From NCBI RefSeq assembly GCF_004363215.1, contig NZ_SNYS01000005.1, positions 186,001 to 250,000 on the forward strand: a stretch of 64,000 nucleotides of DNA, in the 5' to 3' direction. The notes beneath the pieces were generated by a model, which did not search any database, was not told the DNA's origin, and worked only from the letters and a program-made list of their open reading frames with translations. The stretch's first letter is position 1; each line of letters begins with the position of its first letter. The translations under genes and the position numbers were made by a program. The stretch comes from Methanimicrococcus blatticola (lineage in GTDB: Archaea; Halobacteriota; Methanosarcinia; Methanosarcinales; Methanosarcinaceae). Below are positions 17,204 through 26,883 of the stretch, piece after piece.

Positions 17204-18217
17204 TTATTCGTATGTAATGATTTCTGTGTCATCTTCGTCGCTTGAAATGACTTTTTCTTTGAGTTCCGATGCCGGTTTGCTGCCGCGGCGTCCGCCGAAC
17301 TTTCGGCTGCCGACATCTTTTTCAGCGATAATGTATTCGCAATTGGCGTTGGTGTCTTCTTCTCTTTCGGAACGCACCTGTTTACTGTTGTTACCGATAA
17401 TGTATTCGGCTCTGTCCGGAACTTCCGGCTCTTCCGTTTTAATTTTCTGAATCGTTAACGGAATATCTTCAAACGCGGATTGTTTGAATGAAGACTGTTC
17501 AAACGAAGATTGTCTCGGCGGCTCCGGTTCTCTTAAGGAAGAAACATCTAAAACTTCTTCCTGTGAATCTGCGAAGTAAAACGGATCGTCTCTTGCCGGA
17601 ATTGTTTTGGCGGGAACGAATTTTTCGGGTTCCGCGTTGTTCTTTTTAACCGGAACAAATTCCTGATATTCCCAGCCGTCGGCTCTTCTTGAATTAAATG
17701 AAACGGGTGTAATCGGCGTTGCCGGTCCGGGCGGTTGATTAAATCCCGGCGGCGGCACGACACGGCGCGGTTCTTGCGGCATTGATTGTGTCGATTGCAT
17801 ATAATCAGAATAATCCGGCTCAGCCTGCATTTGGCGGGAGCGTTCTGCCGGAACAGGCTGCTCGGAAGCTAAAATATCGTAAATGATTTGAGCGCTTTGG
17901 TTTGTTAAAGCGGCGGTCTCGTAAGTCGGTTTTTTATCAGCCGCGGACAGCGAATTGGATGTTGTTTTAATGTCCACGATTTCACGAACGATTCCGTCCT
18001 GCGTGATTGACATTTCATGGATACGCTGTTCGATTAAGCGTAAACGGTCATAAGGAACAGTTTCAGGCTGAAGCTCATCGCGGATTTCCGCGAGAACTGA
18101 CCGGCGAATTTCGTCGGCCATCGCGTTTAAACGCGCTTCAAATTTTTCTTCAAGTTCGTCGTAGACTTTCTTCTCGATCTTTTCCGTTCCGCTGTATTTG
18201 ATCTTTCCGTTCAACAT
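17204..18217 (-). CDS. Uncharacterised protein heading the SMC operon
   Basis: A 337-residue soluble protein. The first 90 residues are helical and charged, probably coiled coil (KIEKKVYDELEEKFEARLNAM, then RLRLIEQRIHEMSITQDGIVREIVDIK). The rest is Pro/Gln/Glu-rich and looks disordered, with two short FEQSSFKQSAFED-type repeats and a basic RKFGGRRGSKP patch near the C terminus. I recognise no family. It starts at ATG 18217 after GAGG, lies 51 bases before smc on the same strand, and is therefore probably co-transcribed with smc-scpA-scpB. An accessory or localisation factor for condensin is possible but unproven. Confidence 0.7.
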   Translation of the reverse strand: MLNGKIKYSGTEKIEKKVYDELEEKFEARLNAMADEIRRSVLAEIRDELQPETVPYDRLRLIEQRIHEMSITQDGIVREIVDIKTTSNSLSAADKKPTYETAALTNQSAQIIYDILASEQPVPAERSRQMQAEPDYSDYMQSTQSMPQEPRRVVPPPGFNQPPGPATPITPVSFNSRRADGWEYQEFVPVKKNNAEPEKFVPAKTIPARDDPFYFADSQEEVLDVSSLREPEPPRQSSFEQSSFKQSAFEDIPLTIQKIKTEEPEVPDRAEYIIGNNSKQVRSEREEDTNANCEYIIAEKDVGSRKFGGRRGSKPASELKEKVISSDEDDTEIITYE

Positions 18218-18391
18218 TGTTCCTCGAGCTCTTTGAATTGTTTTAATGTGGCGTAAATGTGTGGTAAAAAAGGTGTTTGTATGTAAACTGTTATGTTTAT
18301 ATTATATATATAGCTTACATACGATTCCGTATCCCGTATTTTCTTTTTTTCTCCGTCGGTTGTTATTTCATGAAGTTGACCGTGTTTGTTT

Positions 18392-18877
18392 TTAAATCAA
18401 ACTTGTTGTGATGTCGTAACCCAAGTCACAGAGCGTGACAACCAGCGCAAAGCGCACAAGTTTGCCGATAACAATCAGTATTGAAAATTTTTTAAAGTCG
18501 TATCTGACAGCGCCCGCAACAAACGGAAATACGTCCCCGATGACAGGAATTGACGTAAACAGCAGCAGCCACGCCCCGTATTTTTCAAAAAGTTTCAATC
18601 CTTTTTCATATTTTTCGGGACTGATGACTTCGAAACGGTTTGATATTTTATGAACGCCCCAATATCCGAGCGCATAAGTTGTCAGCGAACCGAAAAAACT
18701 GCCGGCGGTCGCGACAAGAACGATGCCCCAGAAACTGTGCGTTTGACACATAAAGACAATCAGGACTTCGGGACTGAGCGGAATCAAAGAAGCCGCTAAA
18801 AGCGCGCTGATAAATAAACTGAGATAGCCGTAATTGAACAAAAAATCGTTAATTACCAGCATAATGGTTTCAAACAT
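18392..18877 (-). CDS. DedA/YqaA-family (VTT-domain) membrane protein
   Basis: A 161-residue integral membrane protein of the SNARE-associated/VTT superfamily: LLAASLIPLSPEVLIVFM, AGSFFGSLTTYALGYWG, then FEKYGAWLLLFTSIPVIGDVFPFVAGAVRYDFKKFSILIVIGKLVRFALV. The central FxxxP-type loop and Gly/Pro-rich half-helices match the YqaA branch. These proteins are implicated in lipid scrambling across the membrane; YqaA members are little studied. The ATG follows GGAG. It is a single gene between the SMC operon promoter and a repeat-rich intergenic region. Confidence 0.82.
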   Translation of the reverse strand: MFETIMLVINDFLFNYGYLSLFISALLAASLIPLSPEVLIVFMCQTHSFWGIVLVATAGSFFGSLTTYALGYWGVHKISNRFEVISPEKYEKGLKLFEKYGAWLLLFTSIPVIGDVFPFVAGAVRYDFKKFSILIVIGKLVRFALVVTLCDLGYDITTSLI

Positions 18878-19137
18878 ATTTTCTCCTTTGACGAGAACAA
18901 CTTCAAAAACGTTCGGATAACCGCAATCAACCGATTCTATAAAATCTCAAACGTATTTAAATGCGTTTCTTTAAGTATAAATCCCTTTGTTTCAACCGTT
19001 TGTTTCATGTTTCAATCGTTTGTTTCAACTGTTTATTCAATCGTTTATCACCGTTTGTTTCAATTGTTGGTCACTTGTCATAACTTATTTAAACGTAGAC
19101 TCAACTTTTTGAATCTAAAAATTAAAGTGGTTTTTCA
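18878..19137. other. Divergent promoter region with GTTTGTTTCAA repeats
   Basis: Between the DedA-type and LarA genes, roughly 19000-19065 carries degenerate copies of GTTTGTTTCAATC/GTTTATTCAATC. An AGTGG ribosome binding site precedes the larA ATG. Confidence 0.5.
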
Positions 19138-20397
19138 ATGACAAATAACATATTCTCTGTTCCGTATGGCAGCGGTTCTCTTTCTTTTGAACTTTCCGAA
19201 TCTGCTTTTTTAGGCATGATTCTTCCGACCGATGAAGGCGAATCAACCGCCGACTCTGATGCGCTGGTCAGAAACGCGCTGCAGCATCCGGTCAATTCTC
19301 CCCGCCTCTCCGAGCTTGCCGCGCCGACCCAAAAAATCGCAGTCATTGTCAACGATGTCACCCGCCCGACACCATCCGCTTACCTGATTCCGTTCCTTTT
19401 GGAAGAGCTTGCAAAGGCCGGCGTTCCCGATGAGAACATTACATTTTATTTCGCGCTCGGACTTCATCGCGCGCACACAGAAGAAGAAATTCAAAAACTC
19501 CTCGGCGATGACATTTACAAACGTTTTAAATTTGTTCAGCATGAAGTCGGCACGTTCCCGACAACGTCTTTCGGCAAAACATCCCGCGGAACGCCGATTG
19601 AAATCTACAGCGACATTCCTGAAAATGATTTGATTATCGGCATTGGCGAAGTCGGTTTCCATTATTATGCCGGTTACAGCGGCGGTGCCAAATCGCTTCT
19701 TCCGGGCGTCAGCTCCAAAGAATCGGTCATCACAAACCATAAAATGATGATTGAGAAAAATGCCGTTTCCGGACGCGTTGACAGTCCGGTTCGCCAAGAT
19801 TTGGAAGAGGCAGCCAAAATTGTCGGTTTGGATTTCATTTTGAATGTTGTTTTGGACAGTCACAAAAAAGTTGTCGCGGCGTTTGCCGGCGATTTTATTG
19901 ACGCGCACCGCGAAGGCGTGAAAGTTGTTGACGCGCTTTATAAAATAGAAGTTGAACCCGCTGACGCAGTCATCGTTTCCTGCGGCGGTTATCCCAAAGA
20001 CATTAATCTTTATCAGGCCAACAAAGCACTTGATAACGCAACGCAGTCCGTCAAAGAAGGCGGTTCTATCATTTTAGTCTCTGAGTGTCGCGACAGTATC
20101 GGAAACGCTGTTTACGACAAATGGAACAAAGAATGTAAAACAGCCGCTGAAGCGATTGCCCGTTTCAATGAGGAATTTGAATTCGGCGGACATAAAGCAG
20201 CAACAACGGCTGCTGCATCACAGCGTTTCACACTTTATCTCGTGTCTTCGCTTTCCGACAGCGCGGCAGAAGAAGCGTTCTTCACACCCTGCAAAACGGT
20301 TGAAGAAGCGATTTCAAAAGTACTTTTGGTAAATCCGGATGCGAAGTTCCACATTATTCCGTACGGCGGACAAACGCTTCCCGTCATCAAATCATAA
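19138..20397 (+). CDS. larA: LarA-family nickel-pincer racemase/epimerase
   Basis: A 419-residue member of the lactate racemase (LarA) family, which uses a nickel pincer nucleotide cofactor to interconvert 2-hydroxyacid isomers. Motifs: IAVIVNDVTRPTPS near residue 70, FALGLHRAHTEEE (the H-x-x-H-type region), GIGEVGFHYYAGYSGGAKSLLPGVSSKESVITNH containing the Lys equivalent to the cofactor-linking Lys and following His, and VSCGGYPKDINLYQANKALDNA. Family members differ in substrate, so lactate is not assured. No larB, larC or larE is in the window, so cofactor synthesis must be encoded elsewhere. A terminator hairpin follows; AfpA lies 140 bases downstream on the same strand. Confidence 0.85.
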   Translation: MTNNIFSVPYGSGSLSFELSESAFLGMILPTDEGESTADSDALVRNALQHPVNSPRLSELAAPTQKIAVIVNDVTRPTPSAYLIPFLLEELAKAGVPDENITFYFALGLHRAHTEEEIQKLLGDDIYKRFKFVQHEVGTFPTTSFGKTSRGTPIEIYSDIPENDLIIGIGEVGFHYYAGYSGGAKSLLPGVSSKESVITNHKMMIEKNAVSGRVDSPVRQDLEEAAKIVGLDFILNVVLDSHKKVVAAFAGDFIDAHREGVKVVDALYKIEVEPADAVIVSCGGYPKDINLYQANKALDNATQSVKEGGSIILVSECRDSIGNAVYDKWNKECKTAAEAIARFNEEFEFGGHKAATTAAASQRFTLYLVSSLSDSAAEEAFFTPCKTVEEAISKVLLVNPDAKFHIIPYGGQTLPVIKS

Positions 20398-20429
20398 GTG
20401 TTAATTTTAATGTATTCCTTTTAAGGTGT

Positions 20430-20453
20430 TCCGGTTTTCCGGACTCTTTTTTT
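20430..20453 (+). terminator. Terminator after larA
   Basis: TCCGG-tttt-CCGGA hairpin followed by an eight-base T tract (20446-20453), 33 bases after the stop codon. Confidence 0.7.
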
Positions 20454-20537
20454 ATTTTACCGCTCCATATCCATTTAAATAAAAGAAATGTGTCTTTATT
20501 CTATCTTTCGTTTTTTATAAAATAAATCGTGATTTCT

Positions 20538-21095
20538 ATGTCAAAAAAAGAAACTCGTCAAAAAACAAGAATGATTGCTTGGGGCATCACCGGCGCCGGC
20601 GATAAACTCACGGAAACCGTTGAAGTGATGCGTCAGATCAAAGAAAAAGACTATCATATTGACGTTTTTGTCTCCGAAGAAGGAGAAACCGTCTTAAAAT
20701 GGTACAAGCAATTTGAAGAAGTCAATAACGTTTTTGATTCCTGTACGGTTGAGTCCGGCCCGAACGCGCCGTTTATTCTCGGCGACCTTCAAACCGGCAA
20801 ATATGACGCTTTAATCATTTCTCCCGCAACCGCAAATACGGTTGCGAAAATCGTTTACGGCATTGCCGATACGCTTTTGACAAACGCCGTCGCACAAACC
20901 GCAAAAACAGAAACTCCGATCTACATTTATCCGGTTGATCAAAAGAAAGGGAAAATCAAAACACAAGCCCCAAACGGCCGTAAGTTTACTTTAAAAATGC
21001 GCGACATTGATATTGAAAATTCTAAAAAACTGAAGAAAATGGAAAATATTAAAGTGATTGCATCGCCTGAAAAATTGAAAAAATATTTCAAATAA
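20538..21095 (+). CDS. afpA: Archaeoflavoprotein AfpA
   Basis: A 185-residue FMN-binding flavoprotein of the archaeoflavoprotein family, related to the flavoprotein/PPC decarboxylase fold. Visible: RMIAWGITGAGDKLTETVEVM (Rossmann-like FMN loop), HIDVFVSEEGETVLKWY, then DALIISPATANTVAKIVYGIADTLLTNAVAQTAK, the conserved SPATANT FMN-phosphate motif. AfpA of Archaeoglobus accepts electrons from ferredoxin; a role in methanogen electron transfer or oxidative defence is inferred. ATG 20538 is preferred over GTG 20529. Confidence 0.88.
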   Translation: MSKKETRQKTRMIAWGITGAGDKLTETVEVMRQIKEKDYHIDVFVSEEGETVLKWYKQFEEVNNVFDSCTVESGPNAPFILGDLQTGKYDALIISPATANTVAKIVYGIADTLLTNAVAQTAKTETPIYIYPVDQKKGKIKTQAPNGRKFTLKMRDIDIENSKKLKKMENIKVIASPEKLKKYFK

Positions 21096-21123
21096 TCAGA
21101 ATTTATTAAAAAAAGATAATCAA

Positions 21124-21150
21124 AACAAAGGAAAAATAAATTCCTTTGTT
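21124..21150. terminator. Bidirectional terminator between afpA and cobN
   Basis: Perfect 10-bp hairpin AACAAAGGAA/TTCCTTTGTT with a 7-base loop, between two convergent genes and followed by T-rich sequence in both directions. Confidence 0.75.
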
Positions 21151-21183
21151 TTTGACTTATTTTTAAATTTTGTTTTTAATGCA

Positions 21184-24100
21184 TCAGCCTTTTCTTCTGA
21201 ATCCGTAGAAAACAGCACCGACAACAAGAACAACCATCGCAATGGCAATCATGCTGGATGCGGAGAAAGTCGGATTGTTTAAGAAATCGCGGACGCTTGA
21301 AATGGAGTTGTCAATAAATGACGGGGTCATTTCAAAGCCCGAAACTTCGCCGGGCGCACGTGTCACATCTGTCCCGTAACCGCTGCCCTCGTCGGTTTCT
21401 TTAACCGTTGTTGCTTCAACAATCTGTGCACCGCCTTTGTTATTTGAGCTTCCCGAATTCAAATTTTTGGAAATCTGCGTAATTTCAGGTCGGATTCCTG
21501 TTGCTTCTTCCATCGTATCCAGGAATTTCTCCTGCTCTTCAGGCGTAATTCCTAATACAGACATTTGTCCTGCAACAAAGCTGTTAAATGTAGGATTACC
21601 GCAGGAATGATGGCAACAGGCAACACTGTTTTGGTTTATTGATTCAACATAGTCTTTAATAAATTGATCCAGCAATTCCTTTTCTTTGTCTGTCGGATTT
21701 CCGTCCATCATAATCGACTGGATATAAGTTGCCGTTATAGACTGAACACTATATGCGAACTGCGGATCAGATTTCAACCATTCTCCATTTTCTCCGGTCA
21801 TGAGGAATTCATACATTTCATTAATTTTGTCCGCCGAAATCAAATCCGGTTGAAGTGCCTGCCAGCCCCAAACATGTTCGAAAGCTTTTGCCATTTCACG
21901 AGCACCTGCATAACCGTGCTCTTTCATCCCATCAACCCATTTTTGATTTAAGTAACGGGAATACATTTCATTTTCGAGGAACGTATTCAGTGAATCAACA
22001 CGCGGATCTCCTGCTTTTTGCAAATTCATCACATATGAGTCGGGATATTCCCCATCTTCACGGGAATAACTGACCGCCAGATTCAATCCGCCCAGATATT
22101 GATAGAAGTCATCAATGTCGATGGCACCGTAAAGCGTTGAAGATCTGCTGTGAACGGTTGCGTCAACATTCGCCAACTGCGACTTGTAAAGCTCTTTGTC
22201 GTTTGTGGTTCCCCACTCGCCCAAACTGCTATACACATATCCCATTCTGTTAATGAAATGCTCGGCAAGCTGATCTCTGTTTTCCCACGAATCCGTTGCA
22301 CCGACCAAATTATCCATTCCCGCACCGTAAGAATCGGCAGCAGGTCCGAAAATTCGAGATAAAGCATCATCTTTGGAATAGCCGCTTTCTATGATTTTGT
22401 TCGTATTTGTCCGGATGTTGTTGACCCCGTCTTCCTGTTCGTAAGCCAGCCGAATCGCACGGTCAAGCATTAAAACCTTTTCAGGGAATTGATCGCGGTA
22501 AGCACCCGATATTTCAACAATAACATCAATACGCGGTCTTTTTACAGTTTGTCCGTTGTTTAAAGTCACCGTTAAATCGTCTGCTTTTATCACGTCAAAC
22601 TGAGCCGCATTCACATTTCCGCCGGAAACCCATGTTGGTTTAATACCAATCAGATACATAATCTGCGCTTCCAAAACGCCTTCTGTTCGGGTTGTTTCAC
22701 CGGCCCACAATACATAACCGACGCTGTTCGGGAAAGTTCCATGTTCTTCATAATAATCCGCTAAAAGCTGATCGACTAAAACAACCCCGACATCCCAAGC
22801 CTCTTGAGTCGGGATTCTGCGCTGATCAACGGTGTAGAAATTGCCGCCTGTTGGAAGAACTTGAGGTCTGGTGACCGGGTCGCCGCCTGCCTTTGGTTCA
22901 ATAAAACCGCCGCTCAAAGCTTTTAAAATACTGTCCATTTCTCCGGAAGAGGCTCTTAAATCTGAAGCGTATCCTTTTCCAATTTCAATTTGGGCAATAA
23001 TATTTGCTTTTTGACTTTCTGTCGGTTTATTTGATTTTGATTCAAAGACTGTATTTACCGCTGCTTCCGAACCCTTGCCTTCTTCTAAAACAAGTTCCAA
23101 TATTGCATAAGCATCTTCGGTGGTTGCGCCTTTTATAGCAGTTACATTTTGCGTATACTCAACGCTGAGCATTGAAAAAACCATTTCTGTCAATGATTCC
23201 CCTTCCAAAGATCTGCCCAATATATGAAGGCCGTAAGGCATATAGCTTGTTTTTAAGTCCTCCAATATGTCTTCCAATTCGTGAAGCATGTCATCGAATT
23301 CAGCTTCATTCATGTTTTGAAGATCTTCTTCCGTTACGCCCAATCTTGAATTCAAGCCGGTTGAAAGGATATTCTGAATAATTGTTTCGACGTGACCCGC
23401 TTTAACTTCTTCATTTTCGACAGTTTCATAACTCTGAATAGAATTGCCGAGTGTTGCGTAATCTCCGTAGAGTCCGGCGTAAATAATTGCGGGTGTCATG
23501 TGATCTACAAGAACTGCATTCCCGCGGCGTTTAGCAATAATACCCTCACCGACACCGTCAACAATATACGGATAAATAACAGGAACATAGCCTGTCATAA
23601 TAGCCGGCCAGTCATATCTGGAAAGTGCGCTTTCTTTTCCGGGAAGCCACTCTTGTGTGCCGTGACGTCCCAGATGAATAATTGCATCTGCTGCAAATCC
23701 GGTTGTTTCATCTTCAGCAGGGAAAGATTCGTAATCTTCTTCCGATGTTGTTTTAACAACTTCGGTTTCACCGCCGTTTTGGAGCCAAAGGTAGAAAGCA
23801 ATGTACTGATGAGTCGGCGGCATGTTGGTATCATGGTAAAGCGTTTCAATGCTTTCGGCGTGGCCGCGGGACGGCTGCGGCGTTAAAATGACGCGTCCGT
23901 CCCCATTATCACTGCTGACGTCGATATACGGGATAATGATGTATTCATTTTGATACACCATGATATTTCCCGGCACTTTGCCCCACATTTCCGCAACTTC
24001 TGCTTTTTTCTCTTCATATAATTCGGTTTGCTCGGCGATTCGTTCTTCCTTTTCTTCATCACTTAATGTTTTCAAAGATTCTTCAAACCAATCGCCCAGA

Positions 24101-26883
24101 TAAATGTCTTTAAACCATTCTTCATAAAGATCGGCTGAAATTAAGATTGATTTGCCTGTATCGTAAATTTCTTTTTCATCCGAAACATCTACCTCTCCGA
24201 TTAATTTTTTGAGTTCACCGGGTGCCCAGCCGCCGACATTAATGCCCTGCGTTGTCATAGCATCAACCATTGTTTCCGCGTCCGGAATTAAGGATGTGTT
24301 GACATTATATCCGCCGTTCTTCATGGCTTCTAAAAGAGTAATTGTACTGGTGGGAACATCCAGGTAAGATGCGCCGATATTTCCTTTGCCGCCGCCGTGA
24401 TTATAATAAACGACAGCCACGTTTTTGTCGGCATCATCTTTGATTTGAAGATTCAGCTGCCCGACGACCCTGCCGACAAGCCAGTCCATCTGATCATTCA
24501 TCGGCTTGGTTTGAACAACGCCGTCATATTCTTCGGTGGACACGACAGCAATCGGATCAATTGCGCCGATTAATTCCTGATTTACCAACTTCATGGAACT
24601 GTTGCCAAACGGATTAGAGGCTTCTTCCCATTCTGCTGCCGTTTCTACAATCAAAACGTTGAAAACGGGAATATCCAATTCGGTTTGGTTAAACCGATGT
24701 TCGCCGATGTAGCGATAATTTAAGATGGCATCAATTTCGCCGGCGACGAAATATTTGCCGCCGTATTCTTCTGTATCAAAATAAGACGGCGCTTCACAAT
24801 AAGTTGCAATGACATTGACGCCTTTTTTCTCCAGCTCTTCAATCATTTTCGCAGTCGGTTCCATTTTATCAGGATAATATGATTTGTAAAATGTAATTCC
24901 GACAGTCGGGTTTTGGGGGTCATATTGGTACGGCGATTCCTCCCCCTCCCAAATTTGATCATTATTGGAATACCACTCAATGTAATCATTATATTCCGTT
25001 TCGAAAACATTTTCTAAATGCGGATGATAAATTCCTTTAATCGGAAGTTCAACAGCATTTTCCGGCCTGTCTAAATCATAACGGCCATAGAAATCAATCA
25101 AGATCATGTTGATCATGTATTCGAGATTTTTGTGTTCGTACGGCGTGTTTGACCAATAATTGGAAATTTTTGCTTTGTATTTTGTTAAATTATCATCTGA
25201 ATCTGAAATTCCCGGAATTGAGGGGACAATAGTTCGTCCGTTGTAAGAGGTTGCGGCTCTTGTTGCGTTGTCATCCAAAAGAACAACTTTTCCGTCTTTG
25301 ATTTCATCCATCAAAATTTCTTTAAGGTATTCCCAAGTCGGTGTCGTTGAAACCATGTGAATGGTGATAACATCGGCCCCGCTGATAATTTCTTTAATTT
25401 CTTCTTTGGGTTTGTTGACAAGGGTTTTTGTTTCAAGAGAGAGTAATTCAACATTACTTCCGTTTGCAGCATATACTTCGGAAAGATTTGAAATGATTTT
25501 ATTATGTGTTTCATAACCGCTGATGATAACGACTTTTCTCGGAACGCCTAAATCGGCAGGATCCGCTTTAATAATCGTAATTTCTTGATAATGGTTTCCT
25601 GAATCTGACAAAGCTGTTATGGAAATTGTGTTATATCCTTTCGTCAGATCATTTTTTGGAATTGAGATTTGGAAAACATTACCATTCGGAGATGCATTTG
25701 TTTTTGTTTTTTGATTTTCAGATGCGTCTTTGTATTCCGCTTTGACATTATCGGCACCAAATGCGGTAATTTCTACAATATAATTCGTTTCTTCTTCATT
25801 ATATGAAGTATTTGTAATCAATGGAGCTTCGATCAGGTACAATTTCGCATCTTTTCGGTTGTTTCCGTTTGAAGCAAGTCTGACAGTTCCTTCGATCGAA
25901 TACATTCCGTCTCCGGCAGGTATTTGCTCTGCCATTTTTGAAGAAATTTCATAAATATCTGCCAATGTTCCATTGTCTGCGCATTTGTTGACGGTTAAAT
26001 CTGCATCTGTTACATCAGAATCAACGACAGTGATCTTTGTTATTCCGGCATAAGGCGTTCCCGGAGTGTTTCCCATCAGCCAGGTTGCTAAAATAATATA
26101 TTCCCCTTCGGGAACATTCTCAAATTTAAAATTATTATTACCGTTTGCAATTTCAATGCTTGTTGCCGCCGAAGTTACAAGTTTACTGCCGTCTGCTTTT
26201 ATAAGTATTATTTCGCGTGTAAACTCTTTACTGTTTGATACAGCTGTTATTTCTATTTTGTTTGCGCCGGCATTCAATTCGGCTTTATCAATTGTAAATT
26301 TGTAAGATACGCCGACCGGTGTATTATTTGTCAATTTTTTTATGCCGCTGACATTCGTGTATTCAATATTCACAGATTCTGCGCCGTATACAGCAACATC
26401 CAAAATGTAATCCGTTTTAGTTTCTTCCACATCAATATCTGTAAAAAATGAACCGTCCAATAAAATCAGTTTTGCCTCTTTTCGGTTGTTTCCGTTTGAT
26501 TCAAGTCTGACGGTTCCTTCAACGGTATATATGCCACCACCTTCGGGCTCTGCCGAATTTAAGGAAGTTGCCGTTTCGTATATTTTTTCGGATATTTCAT
26601 TACCTGCGCATTTTCCGATGGTTAAGTCAACATTTTCGATGTTTCCGTCATTAACTGTAATTTCGGACAGGCCCGCATAAGGTGTTCCCGGAGTGCTTCC
26701 CATCAGCCAAGTCGCTAAAATTGTATATTTGCCGTCGGGAACATTTTCAAATTTGAGATTATTGTTGCCATTGCTACTTTCATTGCTGACTGCTGTTGCA
26801 ATGACTTTTATTTTATCTGTATCTGTGCCGACAACATCAGCTGCCGCAATCGGCACAACTGATGATAAAAGTAAAATTAACAA
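21184..26883 (-). CDS. cobN: CobN-like chelatase large subunit, exported and membrane-anchored
   Basis: A 1899-residue protein. A hydrophobic signal segment (LILLLSSVVPIAAA) is followed by two copies of a repeat of about 200 residues (shared words NNLKFENVPDGKYTILATWLMG / NNFKFENVPEGEYIILATWLMG, TPYAG, RLxSNGNNRK). The CobN core begins near residue 449 (RKVVIISGYETHN) and has GRVILTPQPSRGHAES..YHDTNMPPTHQYIAFYLWLQ, HLGRHGTQEWLPGK and a late CCHHSCGNPTFNSF. The C terminus has a Ser-rich stalk and one membrane helix with FYGFRRKG. So a metallochelatase-type domain faces outside. TTG 26883 is the only usual start in this part of the frame; it leaves out in-frame basic residues (KRLN) upstream, so initiation at ATT near 26919 after GGGGATGG is possible. 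Confidence 0.82.
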   Translation of the reverse strand: MLILLLSSVVPIAAADVVGTDTDKIKVIATAVSNESSNGNNNLKFENVPDGKYTILATWLMGSTPGTPYAGLSEITVNDGNIENVDLTIGKCAGNEISEKIYETATSLNSAEPEGGGIYTVEGTVRLESNGNNRKEAKLILLDGSFFTDIDVEETKTDYILDVAVYGAESVNIEYTNVSGIKKLTNNTPVGVSYKFTIDKAELNAGANKIEITAVSNSKEFTREIILIKADGSKLVTSAATSIEIANGNNNFKFENVPEGEYIILATWLMGNTPGTPYAGITKITVVDSDVTDADLTVNKCADNGTLADIYEISSKMAEQIPAGDGMYSIEGTVRLASNGNNRKDAKLYLIEAPLITNTSYNEEETNYIVEITAFGADNVKAEYKDASENQKTKTNASPNGNVFQISIPKNDLTKGYNTISITALSDSGNHYQEITIIKADPADLGVPRKVVIISGYETHNKIISNLSEVYAANGSNVELLSLETKTLVNKPKEEIKEIISGADVITIHMVSTTPTWEYLKEILMDEIKDGKVVLLDDNATRAATSYNGRTIVPSIPGISDSDDNLTKYKAKISNYWSNTPYEHKNLEYMINMILIDFYGRYDLDRPENAVELPIKGIYHPHLENVFETEYNDYIEWYSNNDQIWEGEESPYQYDPQNPTVGITFYKSYYPDKMEPTAKMIEELEKKGVNVIATYCEAPSYFDTEEYGGKYFVAGEIDAILNYRYIGEHRFNQTELDIPVFNVLIVETAAEWEEASNPFGNSSMKLVNQELIGAIDPIAVVSTEEYDGVVQTKPMNDQMDWLVGRVVGQLNLQIKDDADKNVAVVYYNHGGGKGNIGASYLDVPTSTITLLEAMKNGGYNVNTSLIPDAETMVDAMTTQGINVGGWAPGELKKLIGEVDVSDEKEIYDTGKSILISADLYEEWFKDIYLGDWFEESLKTLSDEEKEERIAEQTELYEEKKAEVAEMWGKVPGNIMVYQNEYIIIPYIDVSSDNGDGRVILTPQPSRGHAESIETLYHDTNMPPTHQYIAFYLWLQNGGETEVVKTTSEEDYESFPAEDETTGFAADAIIHLGRHGTQEWLPGKESALSRYDWPAIMTGYVPVIYPYIVDGVGEGIIAKRRGNAVLVDHMTPAIIYAGLYGDYATLGNSIQSYETVENEEVKAGHVETIIQNILSTGLNSRLGVTEEDLQNMNEAEFDDMLHELEDILEDLKTSYMPYGLHILGRSLEGESLTEMVFSMLSVEYTQNVTAIKGATTEDAYAILELVLEEGKGSEAAVNTVFESKSNKPTESQKANIIAQIEIGKGYASDLRASSGEMDSILKALSGGFIEPKAGGDPVTRPQVLPTGGNFYTVDQRRIPTQEAWDVGVVLVDQLLADYYEEHGTFPNSVGYVLWAGETTRTEGVLEAQIMYLIGIKPTWVSGGNVNAAQFDVIKADDLTVTLNNGQTVKRPRIDVIVEISGAYRDQFPEKVLMLDRAIRLAYEQEDGVNNIRTNTNKIIESGYSKDDALSRIFGPAADSYGAGMDNLVGATDSWENRDQLAEHFINRMGYVYSSLGEWGTTNDKELYKSQLANVDATVHSRSSTLYGAIDIDDFYQYLGGLNLAVSYSREDGEYPDSYVMNLQKAGDPRVDSLNTFLENEMYSRYLNQKWVDGMKEHGYAGAREMAKAFEHVWGWQALQPDLISADKINEMYEFLMTGENGEWLKSDPQFAYSVQSITATYIQSIMMDGNPTDKEKELLDQFIKDYVESINQNSVACCHHSCGNPTFNSFVAGQMSVLGITPEEQEKFLDTMEEATGIRPEITQISKNLNSGSSNNKGGAQIVEATTVKETDEGSGYGTDVTRAPGEVSGFEMTPSFIDNSISSVRDFLNNPTFSASSMIAIAMVVLVVGAVFYGFRRKG

